Part shown: positions 33,699 to 43,170 of the stretch, piece by piece
Layout of the letters: each line of letters opens with the position of its first letter
Numbering within the stretch: the first letter of the stretch is position 1
Origin: Pseudoalteromonas aliena SW19
GTDB taxonomy: Bacteria; Pseudomonadota; Gammaproteobacteria; Enterobacterales; Alteromonadaceae
Direction of reading: 5' to 3'
NCBI RefSeq assembly: GCF_014905615.1
Contig: NZ_AQGU01000029.1
Location: 558,001 to 622,000 of the forward strand
Length of the DNA: 64,000 nucleotides
The notes under the pieces: model-generated
The model's database searches: none
Told to the model about the DNA's origin: nothing
What the model saw: the letters and a program-made list of their open reading frames with translations, nothing else
Program-made: the position numbers and the translations under genes

Positions 33699-34937
33699 GT
33701 GCAAAATAATGCCACATTTTCGATAAAAACCATTTTAACAGGTGCGCAAATGCTGTTTGTCGCGTTTGGTGCATTGGTGCTTGTGCCGCTATTAACTGGG
33801 CTCGATCCGAGTGTGGCATTGTTTACAGCAGGGTTTGGTACTTTGCTGTTTCAGCTTGTGACTAAAGGGCAAGTGCCTATATTTTTAGCTTCGTCGTTTG
33901 CTTTTATTGCACCTATTATTGCTGCAGTGCAAATGTGGGGTGTGCCCGCGACAATGGGGGGCTTAATGGCGGCAGGTTTTGCGTATATGCTATTGAGCTT
34001 GTTAGTGAAATTTAAAGGCGTAGCTACGCTTCATAAAATTTTACCGCCCGTAGTGGTAGGCCCTGTCATCATGGTTATTGGTTTAGCGCTTGCACCTGTT
34101 GCTGTAAATATGGCAATGGGTAAAAGTGGCGATGGTAGTGTGCAATTAATTGATTACAACAACGCTATTTTTATTTCGATGATTTCGTTATTAGTAACGC
34201 TTATTTTTGCAGTATGGGGAAAGGGCGTATTTAAACTTATTCCTATACTGGCTGGGGTTGTTGCGGGTTATGGCTTATCGCTTGTTCTAGGTGTTGTGCA
34301 ATTTGACGCAGTAAATAATGCACAATGGTTTGCTGTGCCTAACTTTACGTTACCAGAGTTTAAATGGCAGGCTATTTTATTTATGGTGCCTGTGGCTATT
34401 GCACCTGCAATTGAACACATTGGCGATATGATGGCGATTAGCCAAGTCACTAAAAAAGACTTTTTGAAAAAACCTGGTTTGCACCGCACCTTGTTTGGTG
34501 ACGGGTTAGCTACATCAGCCGCGTCACTATTTGGTGGACCTCCTAATACCACTTACTCAGAGGTAACAGGGGCCGTTATGCTTACTAAAAACTTCAATCC
34601 AAAAGTAATGATGTGGACTGCAATTATTGCCATTGCGTTAGCGTTTATCGCTAAAATGGGGGCTGGGCTGCAAACAATACCAGTCCCTGTGATGGGCGGT
34701 ATTATGATTTTACTTTTTGGATCTATTGCGGTTGTTGGCCTAAATACACTGGTTAAGTCGGGAGATGATTTAACCGCACCCCGTAATTTAAGCATCGTTG
34801 CGCTTATTTTAGTGTGCGGTATTGGTGGTATGCATGTTGGTGGTAGCCAATTTAGTTTAGAAGGCGTAAGTTTATGCGCTATTTTAGGCATTGTGCTTAA
34901 CTTGGTGTTGCCAAAAGCGGAGCCTGAACAGGCTTGA
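33699..34937 (+). CDS. uraA: Uracil permease (NCS2 family)
   Basis: A 412-aa proton-coupled uracil importer of the inner membrane. Multiple hydrophobic segments include QMLFVAFGALVLVPLLTGLD, the substrate-site segment VPVAIAPAIEHIGDM (Glu of AIEHIGD) and FGGPPNTTYSEVTGAV, all typical of UraA. The start is GTG 33699 with AGGAG upstream. Co-transcribed with upp; a strong terminator follows. Confidence 0.95.
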   Translation: MQNNATFSIKTILTGAQMLFVAFGALVLVPLLTGLDPSVALFTAGFGTLLFQLVTKGQVPIFLASSFAFIAPIIAAVQMWGVPATMGGLMAAGFAYMLLSLLVKFKGVATLHKILPPVVVGPVIMVIGLALAPVAVNMAMGKSGDGSVQLIDYNNAIFISMISLLVTLIFAVWGKGVFKLIPILAGVVAGYGLSLVLGVVQFDAVNNAQWFAVPNFTLPEFKWQAILFMVPVAIAPAIEHIGDMMAISQVTKKDFLKKPGLHRTLFGDGLATSAASLFGGPPNTTYSEVTGAVMLTKNFNPKVMMWTAIIAIALAFIAKMGAGLQTIPVPVMGGIMILLFGSIAVVGLNTLVKSGDDLTAPRNLSIVALILVCGIGGMHVGGSQFSLEGVSLCAILGIVLNLVLPKAEPEQA

Positions 34938-34968
34938 TTTTGCACACACGCTAAATAGTTTGCACCAT

Positions 34969-34998
34969 AATAGCGCATTTTAAATGCGCTATTTTTTT
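34969..34998. terminator. Intrinsic terminator of upp-uraA
   Basis: AATAGCGCATTT and AAATGCGCTATT form a 12-bp stem followed by a T-run. Confidence 0.85.
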
Positions 34999-35082
34999 AA
35001 CTCATTAAAATATATGAAGAAATAATATTGGTCTAGTATCTGCATTTAACTCCCAGAACGCATTGTATGCAAATAAGTTACT

Positions 35083-36828
35083 ATGTCAGAGGTCAATATT
35101 GTGGATATAACCCCGTTTTTAGCAAAGCACCAACTGCCTTTAAAATATCAATATTTGAGTGAACATTATTTTGTTCCACTTGCGCATGACATTCTCGAAT
35201 CTAAAAAAACAAATACTCCTATTTTTGTTGCTATAAATGGCTGCCAAGGCTCAGGAAAAACAACACTCGCTGATTTTTTAGTTACGTGGTTTTCTAAAAA
35301 TACATCCCTTAACTGTATTGCTTTGTCTATTGACGATTTTTATTTAGCTAAGCAAGCGCGTAAACAACTCGGCGAAGATGTTCATCCATTATTCGTGACT
35401 CGTGGCGTGCCTGGTACTCACGATACTGAATTAATGAATAGCACTATTTCACGGTTGTTAGCGGGTGATATAAATGTGCCGCTACCACGCTTTAATAAAC
35501 ACCTAGATGATTGCGCCCCTCAAAATGAGTGGCTAACTAATTCAAAACCTATCGATATTGTTATTTTAGAAGGATGGTGCGTGGGTAGTGAACCGCAGCC
35601 ATTATTTTCATTGAGTGAACCGCTTAACGAGTTAGAGCAACAATTTGATAAAGAAGGCGTTTGGCGCCGCTGTGTAAATAGCTGTTTAGCAAATGAATAT
35701 AAAGCCGTTTTTAACCTAATTGATTATACCGTTATGCTAAAAGCACCGAGTTTTAGTGATGTTTTTACATGGCGACAAGAGCAAGAGCAAAAACTAATAG
35801 CCAAAAAAGGTGAAGGTAAAGGCACCATGACCAACGAGCGATTGGTGTGGTTTATTTCTCATTTTGAACGTATTACGCGTGAGAACTTAAACACACTGAG
35901 TGCTAAAGCAAACGCTTTAATTGAACTTGATAGCAACCGCGATATTAGTGGTATGCATTTAATTAGTGACGACACCCTGCAACCTATTATTTTTACCGAT
36001 TTGGACGGCACCTTGCTTGATCATACCAATTACAACACTAGTAATGTGAGCGAATTATTACAACAATTACAAAGCGCATATATTCCAGTGGTGTTTAATA
36101 CGAGTAAAACATTTTACGAAGTGACTGAAATTCAAAATGACTTAAACCTTCAGCAGCCTTTTATTATTGAAAATGGCGCTGCAGTTTATATGCCCGATCA
36201 TTATTTTGAACTTAAACCGCTTGGCTGTAAAAAAGTAGGTGCTTATTGGTGCTTTGCGTTAGCTAAGCCGCTATCGCGCTTATTAAGTGACTTAGCGTCG
36301 CTCGATTCTAAATACAAAGCGCATTATAAATTATTTAGTAACCTAACCTGTGAACAAATATCTGAGCTAACCGGATTAAGTGATGCACAAGCAAGGCAAG
36401 CACAAACACGAGAGTACTCCGATCCTCTTTATTGGTACGGCAACGACGAATTGCTCACAGCTTTTGTAAACGATGTTGAGGCACTTGGCTATGAGATAAA
36501 AATAGGCGGGCGTTTTATTCATATTGCCAAAAATACTGATAAAAGCGCTGCGCAGCAGTGGTTAGTTAAACAGTTTACCCAACATTTTAGAAAGCCTCTC
36601 ACCGTCATAGCACTGGGTGATAGCGATAACGATAAGCAAATGTTAGAGCAAGCAAATATTGCCATTATTATTGCCAATCCGGCGAGTAAAAAACCGGTTA
36701 AATTATCGCACAACAAAGCACGATACTCTCAATTGCCAGCACCGTTGGGTTGGATTGAAGAAATAATATCGTTGCCGTGTATTAGCAGTATTTTACGTAT
36801 TACTAAGGAGCAAACATCGCATGGCTGA
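35083..36828 (+). CDS. Fusion of glycerate kinase-like P-loop domain and HAD phosphatase (glucosyl/mannosyl-3-phosphoglycerate phosphatase-like)
   Basis: 581 aa in two parts. Residues 1-290 are a P-loop kinase of the plant-type D-glycerate 3-kinase/YggC group: Walker A GCQGSGKTT (53-61), LSIDDFYLAKQAR, HPLFVTRGVPGTHD and VILEGWCVG. Residues 300-581 are a HAD phosphatase of the MPGP/YedP group: FTDLDGTLLDH with nucleophile Asp306, FNTSKTFYEV, and ALGDSDND (about 510-517). I infer that the C-terminal half dephosphorylates glucosyl-3-phosphoglycerate, and the kinase rephosphorylates glycerate released by the phosphorylase encoded two genes on. The next gene overlaps by 8 bp, indicating an operon. 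Confidence 0.8.
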   Translation: MSEVNIVDITPFLAKHQLPLKYQYLSEHYFVPLAHDILESKKTNTPIFVAINGCQGSGKTTLADFLVTWFSKNTSLNCIALSIDDFYLAKQARKQLGEDVHPLFVTRGVPGTHDTELMNSTISRLLAGDINVPLPRFNKHLDDCAPQNEWLTNSKPIDIVILEGWCVGSEPQPLFSLSEPLNELEQQFDKEGVWRRCVNSCLANEYKAVFNLIDYTVMLKAPSFSDVFTWRQEQEQKLIAKKGEGKGTMTNERLVWFISHFERITRENLNTLSAKANALIELDSNRDISGMHLISDDTLQPIIFTDLDGTLLDHTNYNTSNVSELLQQLQSAYIPVVFNTSKTFYEVTEIQNDLNLQQPFIIENGAAVYMPDHYFELKPLGCKKVGAYWCFALAKPLSRLLSDLASLDSKYKAHYKLFSNLTCEQISELTGLSDAQARQAQTREYSDPLYWYGNDELLTAFVNDVEALGYEIKIGGRFIHIAKNTDKSAAQQWLVKQFTQHFRKPLTVIALGDSDNDKQMLEQANIAIIIANPASKKPVKLSHNKARYSQLPAPLGWIEEIISLPCISSILRITKEQTSHG

Positions 36829-38041
36829 CTTTTACCAAAATGGCGTAATTACTACATTACATAATATTGCAGACCGACCAATTGAAGAGCTAGAAAAAGA
36901 GTTAGTTGGGTTTAGCAAGCAGCGTCCTATGGGGCTTATATTACCGTCGTTATTTAGCGAGTTAGAAGGGCCGGCACTTAAAAACATAGTTAGCGAACTA
37001 CGCGAAGTACCTTACTTATCGCAAATTACAATTGGCCTTGATAGAGCTGATGAAGCGCAATATCGCCACGCACTTGGCTTTTTTAAAGAGTTAAATCAAA
37101 ACCATAAAGTACTTTGGAACGATGGTCCTCGTTTGCAAGCACTCGATAAAGAATTGCAAGCGCTTGGCGTAGCGCCACGAGAGCTTGGAAAAGGCCGAAA
37201 TGTTTGGTATTGCATGGGTTATAAATTAGCAACAGCTGAGGTTGAATCGATTGCATTGCATGATTGCGATATTTTAACTTACGACAGAAGCTTACTTGCT
37301 AAGTTAATTTACCCAGTTGCGCACCCACGCTTTAACTATGAATTTTGTAAAGGCTTTTACCCGCGTACTGCAAATGGGAAAATTAATGGTCGTGTATCTC
37401 GTTTATTAGTAACACCGCTGTTGCGCTCATTTAAAACCATATTAGGCAATCGTGATTATTTAGAATACATGGACTCGTTTAGGTATCCGCTTGCGGGTGA
37501 GTTTTCGTTTAGACGCGATGTACTAAACGATATTCGTATACCGAGTGATTGGGGATTAGAAATTGGCGTACTAAGTGAAATGTACCGTAATTATTCACAT
37601 AATCGCTTATGCCAAGTAGACATTGCCGATAATTACGACCATAAACACCAAGCGCTATCACTTGATGATCAAAGTGCTGGGTTATCTAAAATGTCGATTG
37701 ATATCACTAAAGCCTTATTTAGAAAGCTAGCAACGCAAGGCGTTACCTTTACCAGTGAAACTATTCGCTCACTTAAAGCAACGTATTACCGTATTGGTTT
37801 AGACTTTATAGAAACCTACCATAACGACGCCATTATGAATGGTTTAACGCTTGATGTGCACCAAGAAGAAAAAGCAGTTGAAATGTTTGCGCAAAATATT
37901 ATGAATGCTGGTCAGCAATTTTTGGATAACCCAATGGAAGCCCCATTTGTGCCAAGTTGGAACCGCGTTGTATCGGCAATGCCAGACGTACTTGAGCGTT
38001 TAAAGGAAGCCGTAGAGTTAGATAACAAAGAATATAGTTAA
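36821..38041 (+). CDS. Glucosyl-3-phosphoglycerate synthase-like glycosyltransferase (GT81-type)
   Basis: A 406-aa GT-A fold nucleotide-sugar transferase. LILPSLFSELEGPALKNIV opens the Rossmann part, LGKGRNVWYCMGY precedes the metal motif HDCDILTYDR (DxD-like, about 147-151), and FKGFYPR and LAGEFSFRRD are typical of GpgS/MpgS relatives. Expected reaction: NDP-glucose plus 3-phosphoglycerate to glucosyl-3-phosphoglycerate. Whether the sugar is glucose or mannose is decided here by the neighbouring phosphorylase. AAGGAG lies ahead of the ATG, which overlaps the fusion gene. Confidence 0.75.
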   Translation: MADFYQNGVITTLHNIADRPIEELEKELVGFSKQRPMGLILPSLFSELEGPALKNIVSELREVPYLSQITIGLDRADEAQYRHALGFFKELNQNHKVLWNDGPRLQALDKELQALGVAPRELGKGRNVWYCMGYKLATAEVESIALHDCDILTYDRSLLAKLIYPVAHPRFNYEFCKGFYPRTANGKINGRVSRLLVTPLLRSFKTILGNRDYLEYMDSFRYPLAGEFSFRRDVLNDIRIPSDWGLEIGVLSEMYRNYSHNRLCQVDIADNYDHKHQALSLDDQSAGLSKMSIDITKALFRKLATQGVTFTSETIRSLKATYYRIGLDFIETYHNDAIMNGLTLDVHQEEKAVEMFAQNIMNAGQQFLDNPMEAPFVPSWNRVVSAMPDVLERLKEAVELDNKEYS

Positions 38042-38096
38042 CCTAAGCACAGGTTAACTAGCCTGTAAGTCTAAACAATAAATATTAGGGGCGCAT

Positions 38097-39875
38097 GTGA
38101 TTTCAGTTAGCGAACTATTTTTACAGCGGGTAGAGCAGCATCTTCGAATAATTTATGACGATGTAGAGCTACCTTTGTCAATTACTGAGCTTGCTCAGCA
38201 ACTAATTACCGTTATTTTAGGCAGTAGTCCACTGCGCGACCCTACACCCCATAAAAACCGATGGGATGAGCAAGACATCGTTTTAATTGCGTATGGCGAT
38301 TCCATAATACAACACGATGATAGCGAGTTTGCTGTATCGAGCCCAATGGAAGCCCCGCTTAAAACACTACACCGATTTATAAAAGAGCAATGCGATAGGC
38401 AACTTAATGCGCTGCATATATTACCATTTTACCCTTACAGCTCAGACGAAGGCTTTGCGGTAATGAATTACGTGCAAGTAAATGAGTCGTTAGGTGATTG
38501 GCAAGATATTAAGAATATAGCTAATGATGTAAAGCTTATGGCTGACTTAGTGATTAACCATTGTTCGAGTCGGAGTGTATGGTTTGAAAACTTTTTAAAT
38601 GATTTACACCCAGGTAAAGATTACTTTAAAACAGCCAGTTTAAATGACGATTTAAGCCAAGTAGTTCGCCCTCGTACATCATCACTGTTACATACAGTAA
38701 GTACGCCAAGCGGTGGGAAACACGTGTGGTGTACGTTTAGTCATGATCAGGTTGATTTTGATTTTGGCAATCCTGATGTACTTAAAGAGTTTGTGGGTAT
38801 TATTCGTCATTACTTAGACTATGGTGTGCGCTTATTTAGACTCGATGCAGTTGCATTTTTGTGGAAACAGTTAAATACGGACTGTATAAATTTACCGCAA
38901 ACCCATGAGGTTGTTAGGCTATTACGCACGCTTATTGAGCACGTAGAGCCAAGCGTTGTGATAATTACCGAAACTAATATCCCAAATCAAGAAAACTTGT
39001 CGTACTTTGGAAACGCTAACGAAGCCCACGCAATTTATAACTTTGCATTGCCACCACTATTACTGCACACATTATTAAGTGGTGATAGTACTGCGCTTAA
39101 ACATTGGATGATGAGTATGCCGCCCGCACAAAACGGGACGGCATATTTTAACTTTATAGCATCGCACGATGGAATTGGACTTCGCCCAATCGAAGGGTTA
39201 TTGCAACCCAGCGAAGTAGCGTCCTTAGTGAGTACTACAATGCAATATGGTGGGCGCGTATCTATGCGAACCAGTAACGACGGCACACATACACCGTATG
39301 AACTAAATATTGCATTATTCGATGCGCTACAAGGTACACATAACGGCCCTGATAAGTTTGGCCTTGAGCGATTTATGTGCGCTCATGCAATTATGTTTGC
39401 GCTTGAGGGGATACCTGGGCTTTATATTCATAGCTTACTTGGCACCACAAACGACTATGAACGTTTTGAAAACTCTCAACACAACAGAGCTATTAATCGA
39501 CACCGTTGGCAAGAGTCAAAATTGTTAGCAGCGATTGATGAAAAATATAGCCATCATCATAAAGTATTTAACGGCATTAAAACGCTATTGGCTGTACGCA
39601 AAAAGCAAAGCGCGTTTCACCCTAATGCCACTCAGTTTACACTGCATTTAGCGGGGGGATTATTTGGTTTTTGGCGACAGAGTATCGATCGTAGGCAAAG
39701 TGTATTTTGTGTTTATAATATAAGCGATAAATCACAAACCTTGATACTCGCTGATTTAAACTTAATAGATACACAGCAATGGTTTGATTTAGTGTCAGCA
39801 AAAACAATAGAGCAAGGGCAGATGAATATTGAACTCGAGCCCTATCAAAGTGTATGGTTGAGCAATCTACAGTAA
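38097..39875 (+). CDS. GH13_18 sucrose/glucosylglycerate phosphorylase-like
   Basis: A 592-aa retaining phosphorylase of the alpha-amylase superfamily. Landmarks are HILPFYPYSSDEGFAV (family start), ADLVINHCS, RLDAVAFLWK with nucleophile Asp250, IITETNIP with acid/base Glu292 and FIASHDGIG with the transition-state Asp. GH13_18 includes sucrose, glucosylglycerol and glucosylglycerate phosphorylases (e.g. E. coli YcjM). Next to a GpgS-like synthase and a glycerate kinase, glucosylglycerate is the likely substrate, giving glucose 1-phosphate and D-glycerate. Start GTG 38097 with AGGGG upstream. Confidence 0.8.
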   Translation: MISVSELFLQRVEQHLRIIYDDVELPLSITELAQQLITVILGSSPLRDPTPHKNRWDEQDIVLIAYGDSIIQHDDSEFAVSSPMEAPLKTLHRFIKEQCDRQLNALHILPFYPYSSDEGFAVMNYVQVNESLGDWQDIKNIANDVKLMADLVINHCSSRSVWFENFLNDLHPGKDYFKTASLNDDLSQVVRPRTSSLLHTVSTPSGGKHVWCTFSHDQVDFDFGNPDVLKEFVGIIRHYLDYGVRLFRLDAVAFLWKQLNTDCINLPQTHEVVRLLRTLIEHVEPSVVIITETNIPNQENLSYFGNANEAHAIYNFALPPLLLHTLLSGDSTALKHWMMSMPPAQNGTAYFNFIASHDGIGLRPIEGLLQPSEVASLVSTTMQYGGRVSMRTSNDGTHTPYELNIALFDALQGTHNGPDKFGLERFMCAHAIMFALEGIPGLYIHSLLGTTNDYERFENSQHNRAINRHRWQESKLLAAIDEKYSHHHKVFNGIKTLLAVRKKQSAFHPNATQFTLHLAGGLFGFWRQSIDRRQSVFCVYNISDKSQTLILADLNLIDTQQWFDLVSAKTIEQGQMNIELEPYQSVWLSNLQ

Positions 39876-40009
39876 TCTATTTAGTATTTAAAATATAGAA
39901 CTAACTGTAAAGGGGCTTTACAGTTAGTTTTTAAGCCATTTCACTGCACGAGTTACTTTCATTTATATCCTTGATACAATCTATACGTTTTTAACTTATA
40001 AGGTTGTTC

Positions 40010-40399
40010 ATGAAGTCTTTTTATATATTTTTCACATTGTTATTTAGCTCATTCGTATTTGCTGATCAGCCTGTTGATCTTGAAATAAACATGAAAAACA
40101 CTGGCCTTGCCTATAAGCAAGCTGTTCAAGCAACGGAGCTTGCAGAATTTAATATCGCAATCGATAAGTTTATTAAGCTGGTAAAAGTAAGTAAAACCGC
40201 TAAATTTTATAAAGAACCAGAGCAGTCATTGCAAGGCCTAGATAAAGTAATAGCACAGGCTGAACGAGCTAAAAAAGCAGCTAATGAACACGGGCTCGAT
40301 AGCGCGAAAGCCCCACTAAAAAATATAGATAACTTACGTAAAAAATACCACGAACTACACGAGCCGCCAGGTTTTTTTGAATTATTGTTTGGAAAATAA
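40010..40399 (+). CDS. Small secreted protein of unknown function
   Basis: 129 aa with a signal peptide (MKSFYIFFTLLFSSFVFADQ). The mature part is a lysine-rich helical protein (KFIKLVKVSKTAKFYK, AQAERAKKAANEHGL) ending in a hydrophobic tip, FFELLFGK. No family was recognised. The ATG at 40010 follows AAGG; ten bases after its stop the OsmC gene begins, suggesting one transcript. Confidence 0.6.
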   Translation: MKSFYIFFTLLFSSFVFADQPVDLEINMKNTGLAYKQAVQATELAEFNIAIDKFIKLVKVSKTAKFYKEPEQSLQGLDKVIAQAERAKKAANEHGLDSAKAPLKNIDNLRKKYHELHEPPGFFELLFGK

Positions 40400-40408
40400 G
40401 GAAACACA

Positions 40409-40795
40409 ATGGAAATTTCAGTTTCAATGTTAGAAGGCCAAAAGCAAAGCGCAAAATTTGGCGATTTAGAAGTTATAAGCGATCAAAGTGTAAACGCGGG
40501 TGGTAATGCTGAGCACCCAGAACCGTTTGATTATTTTTTAGTGAGCATGGTGTTATGCGCTGGCTTTTATGCACGTAAATTTTGTGAGCAACGTGATATT
40601 TCAACACAAGGAATGACGTTGACTCAAAATAACGAAAACGTTGATGACAATGGTAAAAAGTTATTTGCTATTGAAATTAACTTACCAGAGGGCTTCCCTG
40701 AAAAGTATAAAAAAGCACTTATTGCGGCTGTTAATACATGTACAGTTAAAAAAGTAATTCAGGCTGTTCCTGAGTTTTCGGTAGTTGTTAAATAA
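40409..40795 (+). CDS. OsmC family protein
   Basis: A 128-aa member of the OsmC/Ohr superfamily, cytosolic dimeric thiol peroxidases. The two redox cysteine positions are visible in VLCAGFYARKF (about residue 50) and NTCTVKKV (about residue 112). It lacks the typical Ohr motifs, so the general OsmC/YhfA-like label is safer. Good AAGGAA ribosome-binding site. Confidence 0.8.
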   Translation: MEISVSMLEGQKQSAKFGDLEVISDQSVNAGGNAEHPEPFDYFLVSMVLCAGFYARKFCEQRDISTQGMTLTQNNENVDDNGKKLFAIEINLPEGFPEKYKKALIAAVNTCTVKKVIQAVPEFSVVVK

Positions 40796-40819
40796 CCACC
40801 TACGTATAAAATGTTAAAA

Positions 40820-40862
40820 ATACCGCTGAGGAAAATTATAACTCAACACGCCCCAGCGGTAT
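40820..40862. terminator. Convergent hairpin between OsmC and rpmJ2
   Basis: ATACCGCTG and CAGCGGTAT form a 9-bp stem with a 25-nt loop. No clear T-run. Confidence 0.4.
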
Positions 40863-40878
40863 CACTACAACAATTCTG

Positions 40879-41013
40879 CTATTTTTTCTTCATCCCTTGC
40901 ACTGCTTTAAAGCGAGGATTACTTTTACAAATAACGAACACGCGGCCTTTGCGTTTAACTATTTGACAACCAGCGCGCTGTTTAGCACTTTTAAGTGAAC
41001 TCAGTACCTTCAT
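40879..41013 (-). CDS. rpmJ2: Ribosomal protein bL36, type B (zinc-independent paralogue)
   Basis: 44 aa starting MKVLSSLKSAKQRAGCQIV and ending GMKKK. The type B form carries the internal insertion and lacks the full CxxC zinc set of the housekeeping L36. The start is the ATG at 41013, one base past the stop of rpmE2; the longer 121-aa frame runs antisense-style through rpmE2 and is not real. Replaces the zinc-binding form when zinc is scarce. Confidence 0.9.
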   Translation of the reverse strand: MKVLSSLKSAKQRAGCQIVKRKGRVFVICKSNPRFKAVQGMKKK

Positions 41014-41014
41014 G

Positions 41015-41278
41015 TTATGCCTCGCTTTTTCCAGATGAAAGACTCTTAAATCGACGATTAAACTGTGCAACACGTCCATCAGTGGTGACTGTTTTTTGCT
41101 TACCTGTATAAAATGGATGTGAATCACTTGAAACATCAATTGGTACGTACGGATAAGTTTTTCCGTCCACCTCAACTGTGCGGCTGGATTTAATTGTAGA
41201 GCCAATAATAAAGTAAGAGTCGGCAGCGGTGTCGTGAAAGGCAACCACTTGGTAATCAGGATGGATATTTGGTTTCAT
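41015..41278 (-). CDS. rpmE2: Ribosomal protein bL31, type B (zinc-independent paralogue)
   Basis: 87 aa: MKPNIHPDYQVVAFHDTAAD then SYFIIGSTI and DVSSDSHPFYTGKQKT, with C- cluster cysteines absent, as in type B L31. Under zinc starvation it substitutes for zinc-binding L31 and so frees zinc. The start is the ATG at 41278, 12 bases inside the longest frame. A Zur-like palindrome lies 24 bp upstream; rpmJ2 is translationally close. Confidence 0.93.
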   Translation of the reverse strand: MKPNIHPDYQVVAFHDTAADSYFIIGSTIKSSRTVEVDGKTYPYVPIDVSSDSHPFYTGKQKTVTTDGRVAQFNRRFKSLSSGKSEA

Positions 41279-41301
41279 AAAGCGTCTCAATAAATGTTAT
41301 G

Positions 41302-41314
41302 TGATATTATATCA
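41302..41314. promoter_or_regulatory. Candidate Zur box upstream of rpmE2-rpmJ2
   Basis: TGATATTATATCA is a near-perfect palindrome in an AAATGTTATG...CATTT context similar to proteobacterial Zur sites. It lies 24-36 bp upstream of rpmE2, a gene classically repressed by Zur. Confidence 0.55.
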
Positions 41315-41518
41315 TTTAATTTAACGCACTTTTTTGTTCTTTGCAAATAGTTTTAAATGCTGTGAAAAGCATCAGTTTGGCGGCTATTTACGCAAATAAA
41401 TCAAAAAATAAGCACTTAGATCAAAAATGCTGGCTATTAGCGTTTAGGCTGTTATAACTATATTTAAGTTATTTAAAACACTAACAACTGCATTTACAGT
41501 AGATCACAGAGGTAATGT

Positions 41519-41785
41519 ATGAGCGACGCAATAAAACAAGAACAAATAGATCAAGGGGTAATGGATACCCTAAGAGAGCGCGACCATAGTGCCTTAGCAC
41601 AACAAGTTAACCCGCTAAGTTGCAACCATAACGATATTATCGAATTATTAGCGCATTATATGGCGCTCAGTGAGCAAGATAACGATGAGTTGTTTGACGA
41701 TTGGTTTGATAATCTATCAAAAGAGCAACACACCGTATTAAAGGTATTTGAGGTGTATAGAGGGCAGTACGAACACCAAAATTAA
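41519..41785 (+). CDS. Small acidic protein, unknown function
   Basis: 88 aa, acidic and helical (NDIIELLAHYMALSEQDND then ELFDDWFDNLSKEQ). No cysteine pair, signal or membrane segment. GAGGTA lies ahead of the ATG. No family was recognised. Confidence 0.6.
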   Translation: MSDAIKQEQIDQGVMDTLRERDHSALAQQVNPLSCNHNDIIELLAHYMALSEQDNDELFDDWFDNLSKEQHTVLKVFEVYRGQYEHQN

Positions 41786-42100
41786 TTTTAAAATCAATAA
41801 GGTGTGCCCTATTTAGCTGCTTCAGCGAGCAAACCACCGCGTTTAAAGTTATATATGTACAAATGTTGGCAAAACCATTTGAATTTATAATATTAAATTC
41901 AAATGGAAACCCCTTCACGCACTCCTGATGTTTTAAAGATTAACACCAATTACATTAAATTAGTGAACTACTATAGCGATAAGAAAATAGCTGTTTGAAA
42001 AAGGTTATTATCTAGAGTTCAGATTACTGATAGGTTTGGAATGATAATTGCTTCTAATTATAAAAATAAAGTCGTCAATTTTTAGACACATGAGGCAAAA

Positions 42101-42580
42101 ATGAACTTTGGAACTCTTTCTTCACAGTTATACAATGACAACAGCTATTCAAATCTTAGTAATTTAAATAAAAACACTGTAAAAACGGATGATACTGATA
42201 AAAATGCTGAGGCTAAAGCCGATACTTTATTAAATCAAAATGCTGAAAAAACAACAAACTCGCCAACAGTTACTGAAGAGACAAAGGCGGTTAGCAACAG
42301 TAAAACAGAAGATTCGAGCGACGATGCCGCAGTGCAAATGAATAAAGCAATCGAATCAATTAAAGGCTTGCAGGGTAAAATTAAAGAAATGACCAATAAC
42401 TCTGATGCACCTACAGGGGAAGCTGCAGAAGAGCTAAGCAAACTGAAAAAGCAACTTGAGAGTGAGTTATCGTCAATACAGTTAACTGTGCGTAAAAATG
42501 TTTCAACTTTAATGGATTCACTTTTTTCATCATCTTCAGATAATAAACACTCAGGTTTGTTTTTTAATAACAAAGCATAA
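42101..42580 (+). CDS. Small Ser/Thr/Lys/Asp-rich coiled protein, unknown
   Basis: A 159-aa protein with a low-complexity N-terminal half (many T, N, D, K) and a helical C-terminal half (SIKGLQGKIKEM, AAEELSKLKKQLESELSSI) likely to form a coiled coil. There is no signal peptide. The N-terminus MNFGTLSSQLYNDNSYSNL resembles N-termini of some flagellar or FliK-like and type III-linked proteins, but this is only an impression. Ribosome-binding site GAGGC. Confidence 0.55.
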   Translation: MNFGTLSSQLYNDNSYSNLSNLNKNTVKTDDTDKNAEAKADTLLNQNAEKTTNSPTVTEETKAVSNSKTEDSSDDAAVQMNKAIESIKGLQGKIKEMTNNSDAPTGEAAEELSKLKKQLESELSSIQLTVRKNVSTLMDSLFSSSSDNKHSGLFFNNKA

Positions 42581-42840
42581 ACTGACGTTAACATATGTAT
42601 AAATTTAATCGTGGCTTTGTAACAGCTAAAAAAGCCACAATTATTGATTATTAGGTGTTTTTACAACCCTAAATAATAGCCCTTAATAGTCGTCCTAAAT
42701 AACAGTCCGATTAATATTTTTACTTATACCCTCCCTCAATAATTCAACGTACTTATACACAATAACGTTGTCTATGCGCAGCTGAACTCCTTTATGCATA
42801 CCCATAAGCTACTAAATCAACGCGAGATTCAGCCAGAGTA

Positions 42841-43005
42841 ATACCAAACTGCATAAATCTTTGATCAATTTAACGAATTAAATTGCACTATAACGTCGTT
42901 AAAAATTTTTTATTTAGAACACTAGATACAAAAATTTTTGCCTAGTTCTAGCGTAATTTTCTTAACGTTAAATAGACCCCATATATAAGCAGATTAGTAT
43001 AAAGG
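42841..43005 (+). repeat. Dispersed AT-rich intergenic repeat, copy 2
   Basis: Matches 3694-3830 in ordered blocks (GCATAA, TAACGAATTAAA, AATTTTTGCCTAGTT, CTTAACGTTAAATAGA, AGTATAAA). It fills the middle of the 42581-43170 gap, which otherwise holds no gene I can see. Confidence 0.45.
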
Positions 43006-43170
43006 CGTTCTTTCGTAAGTTTATCAAGCCTTGAAACTTAAATAAGTGACCTCATACCAATAGTAAGGTCATTAATTTTTAAGTGACAGTCGTAATAAGA
43101 AGTAAAAGGTGTATTTCGTAAAGCTTTAAAAGAGCTTGTTTTTAACCGATTATTTTATAAGGATAGATCC

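Noticed and set aside
42010..42025. Another MITE B end (CTAGAGTTCAG)
   Set aside because: Only a partial match without the neighbouring conserved bases or a partner end.
42235..42594. 119-aa minus-strand ORF opposite the 42.1-kb gene
   Set aside because: Serine-rich shadow of the plus-strand frame; the plus-strand gene has the ribosome-binding site.
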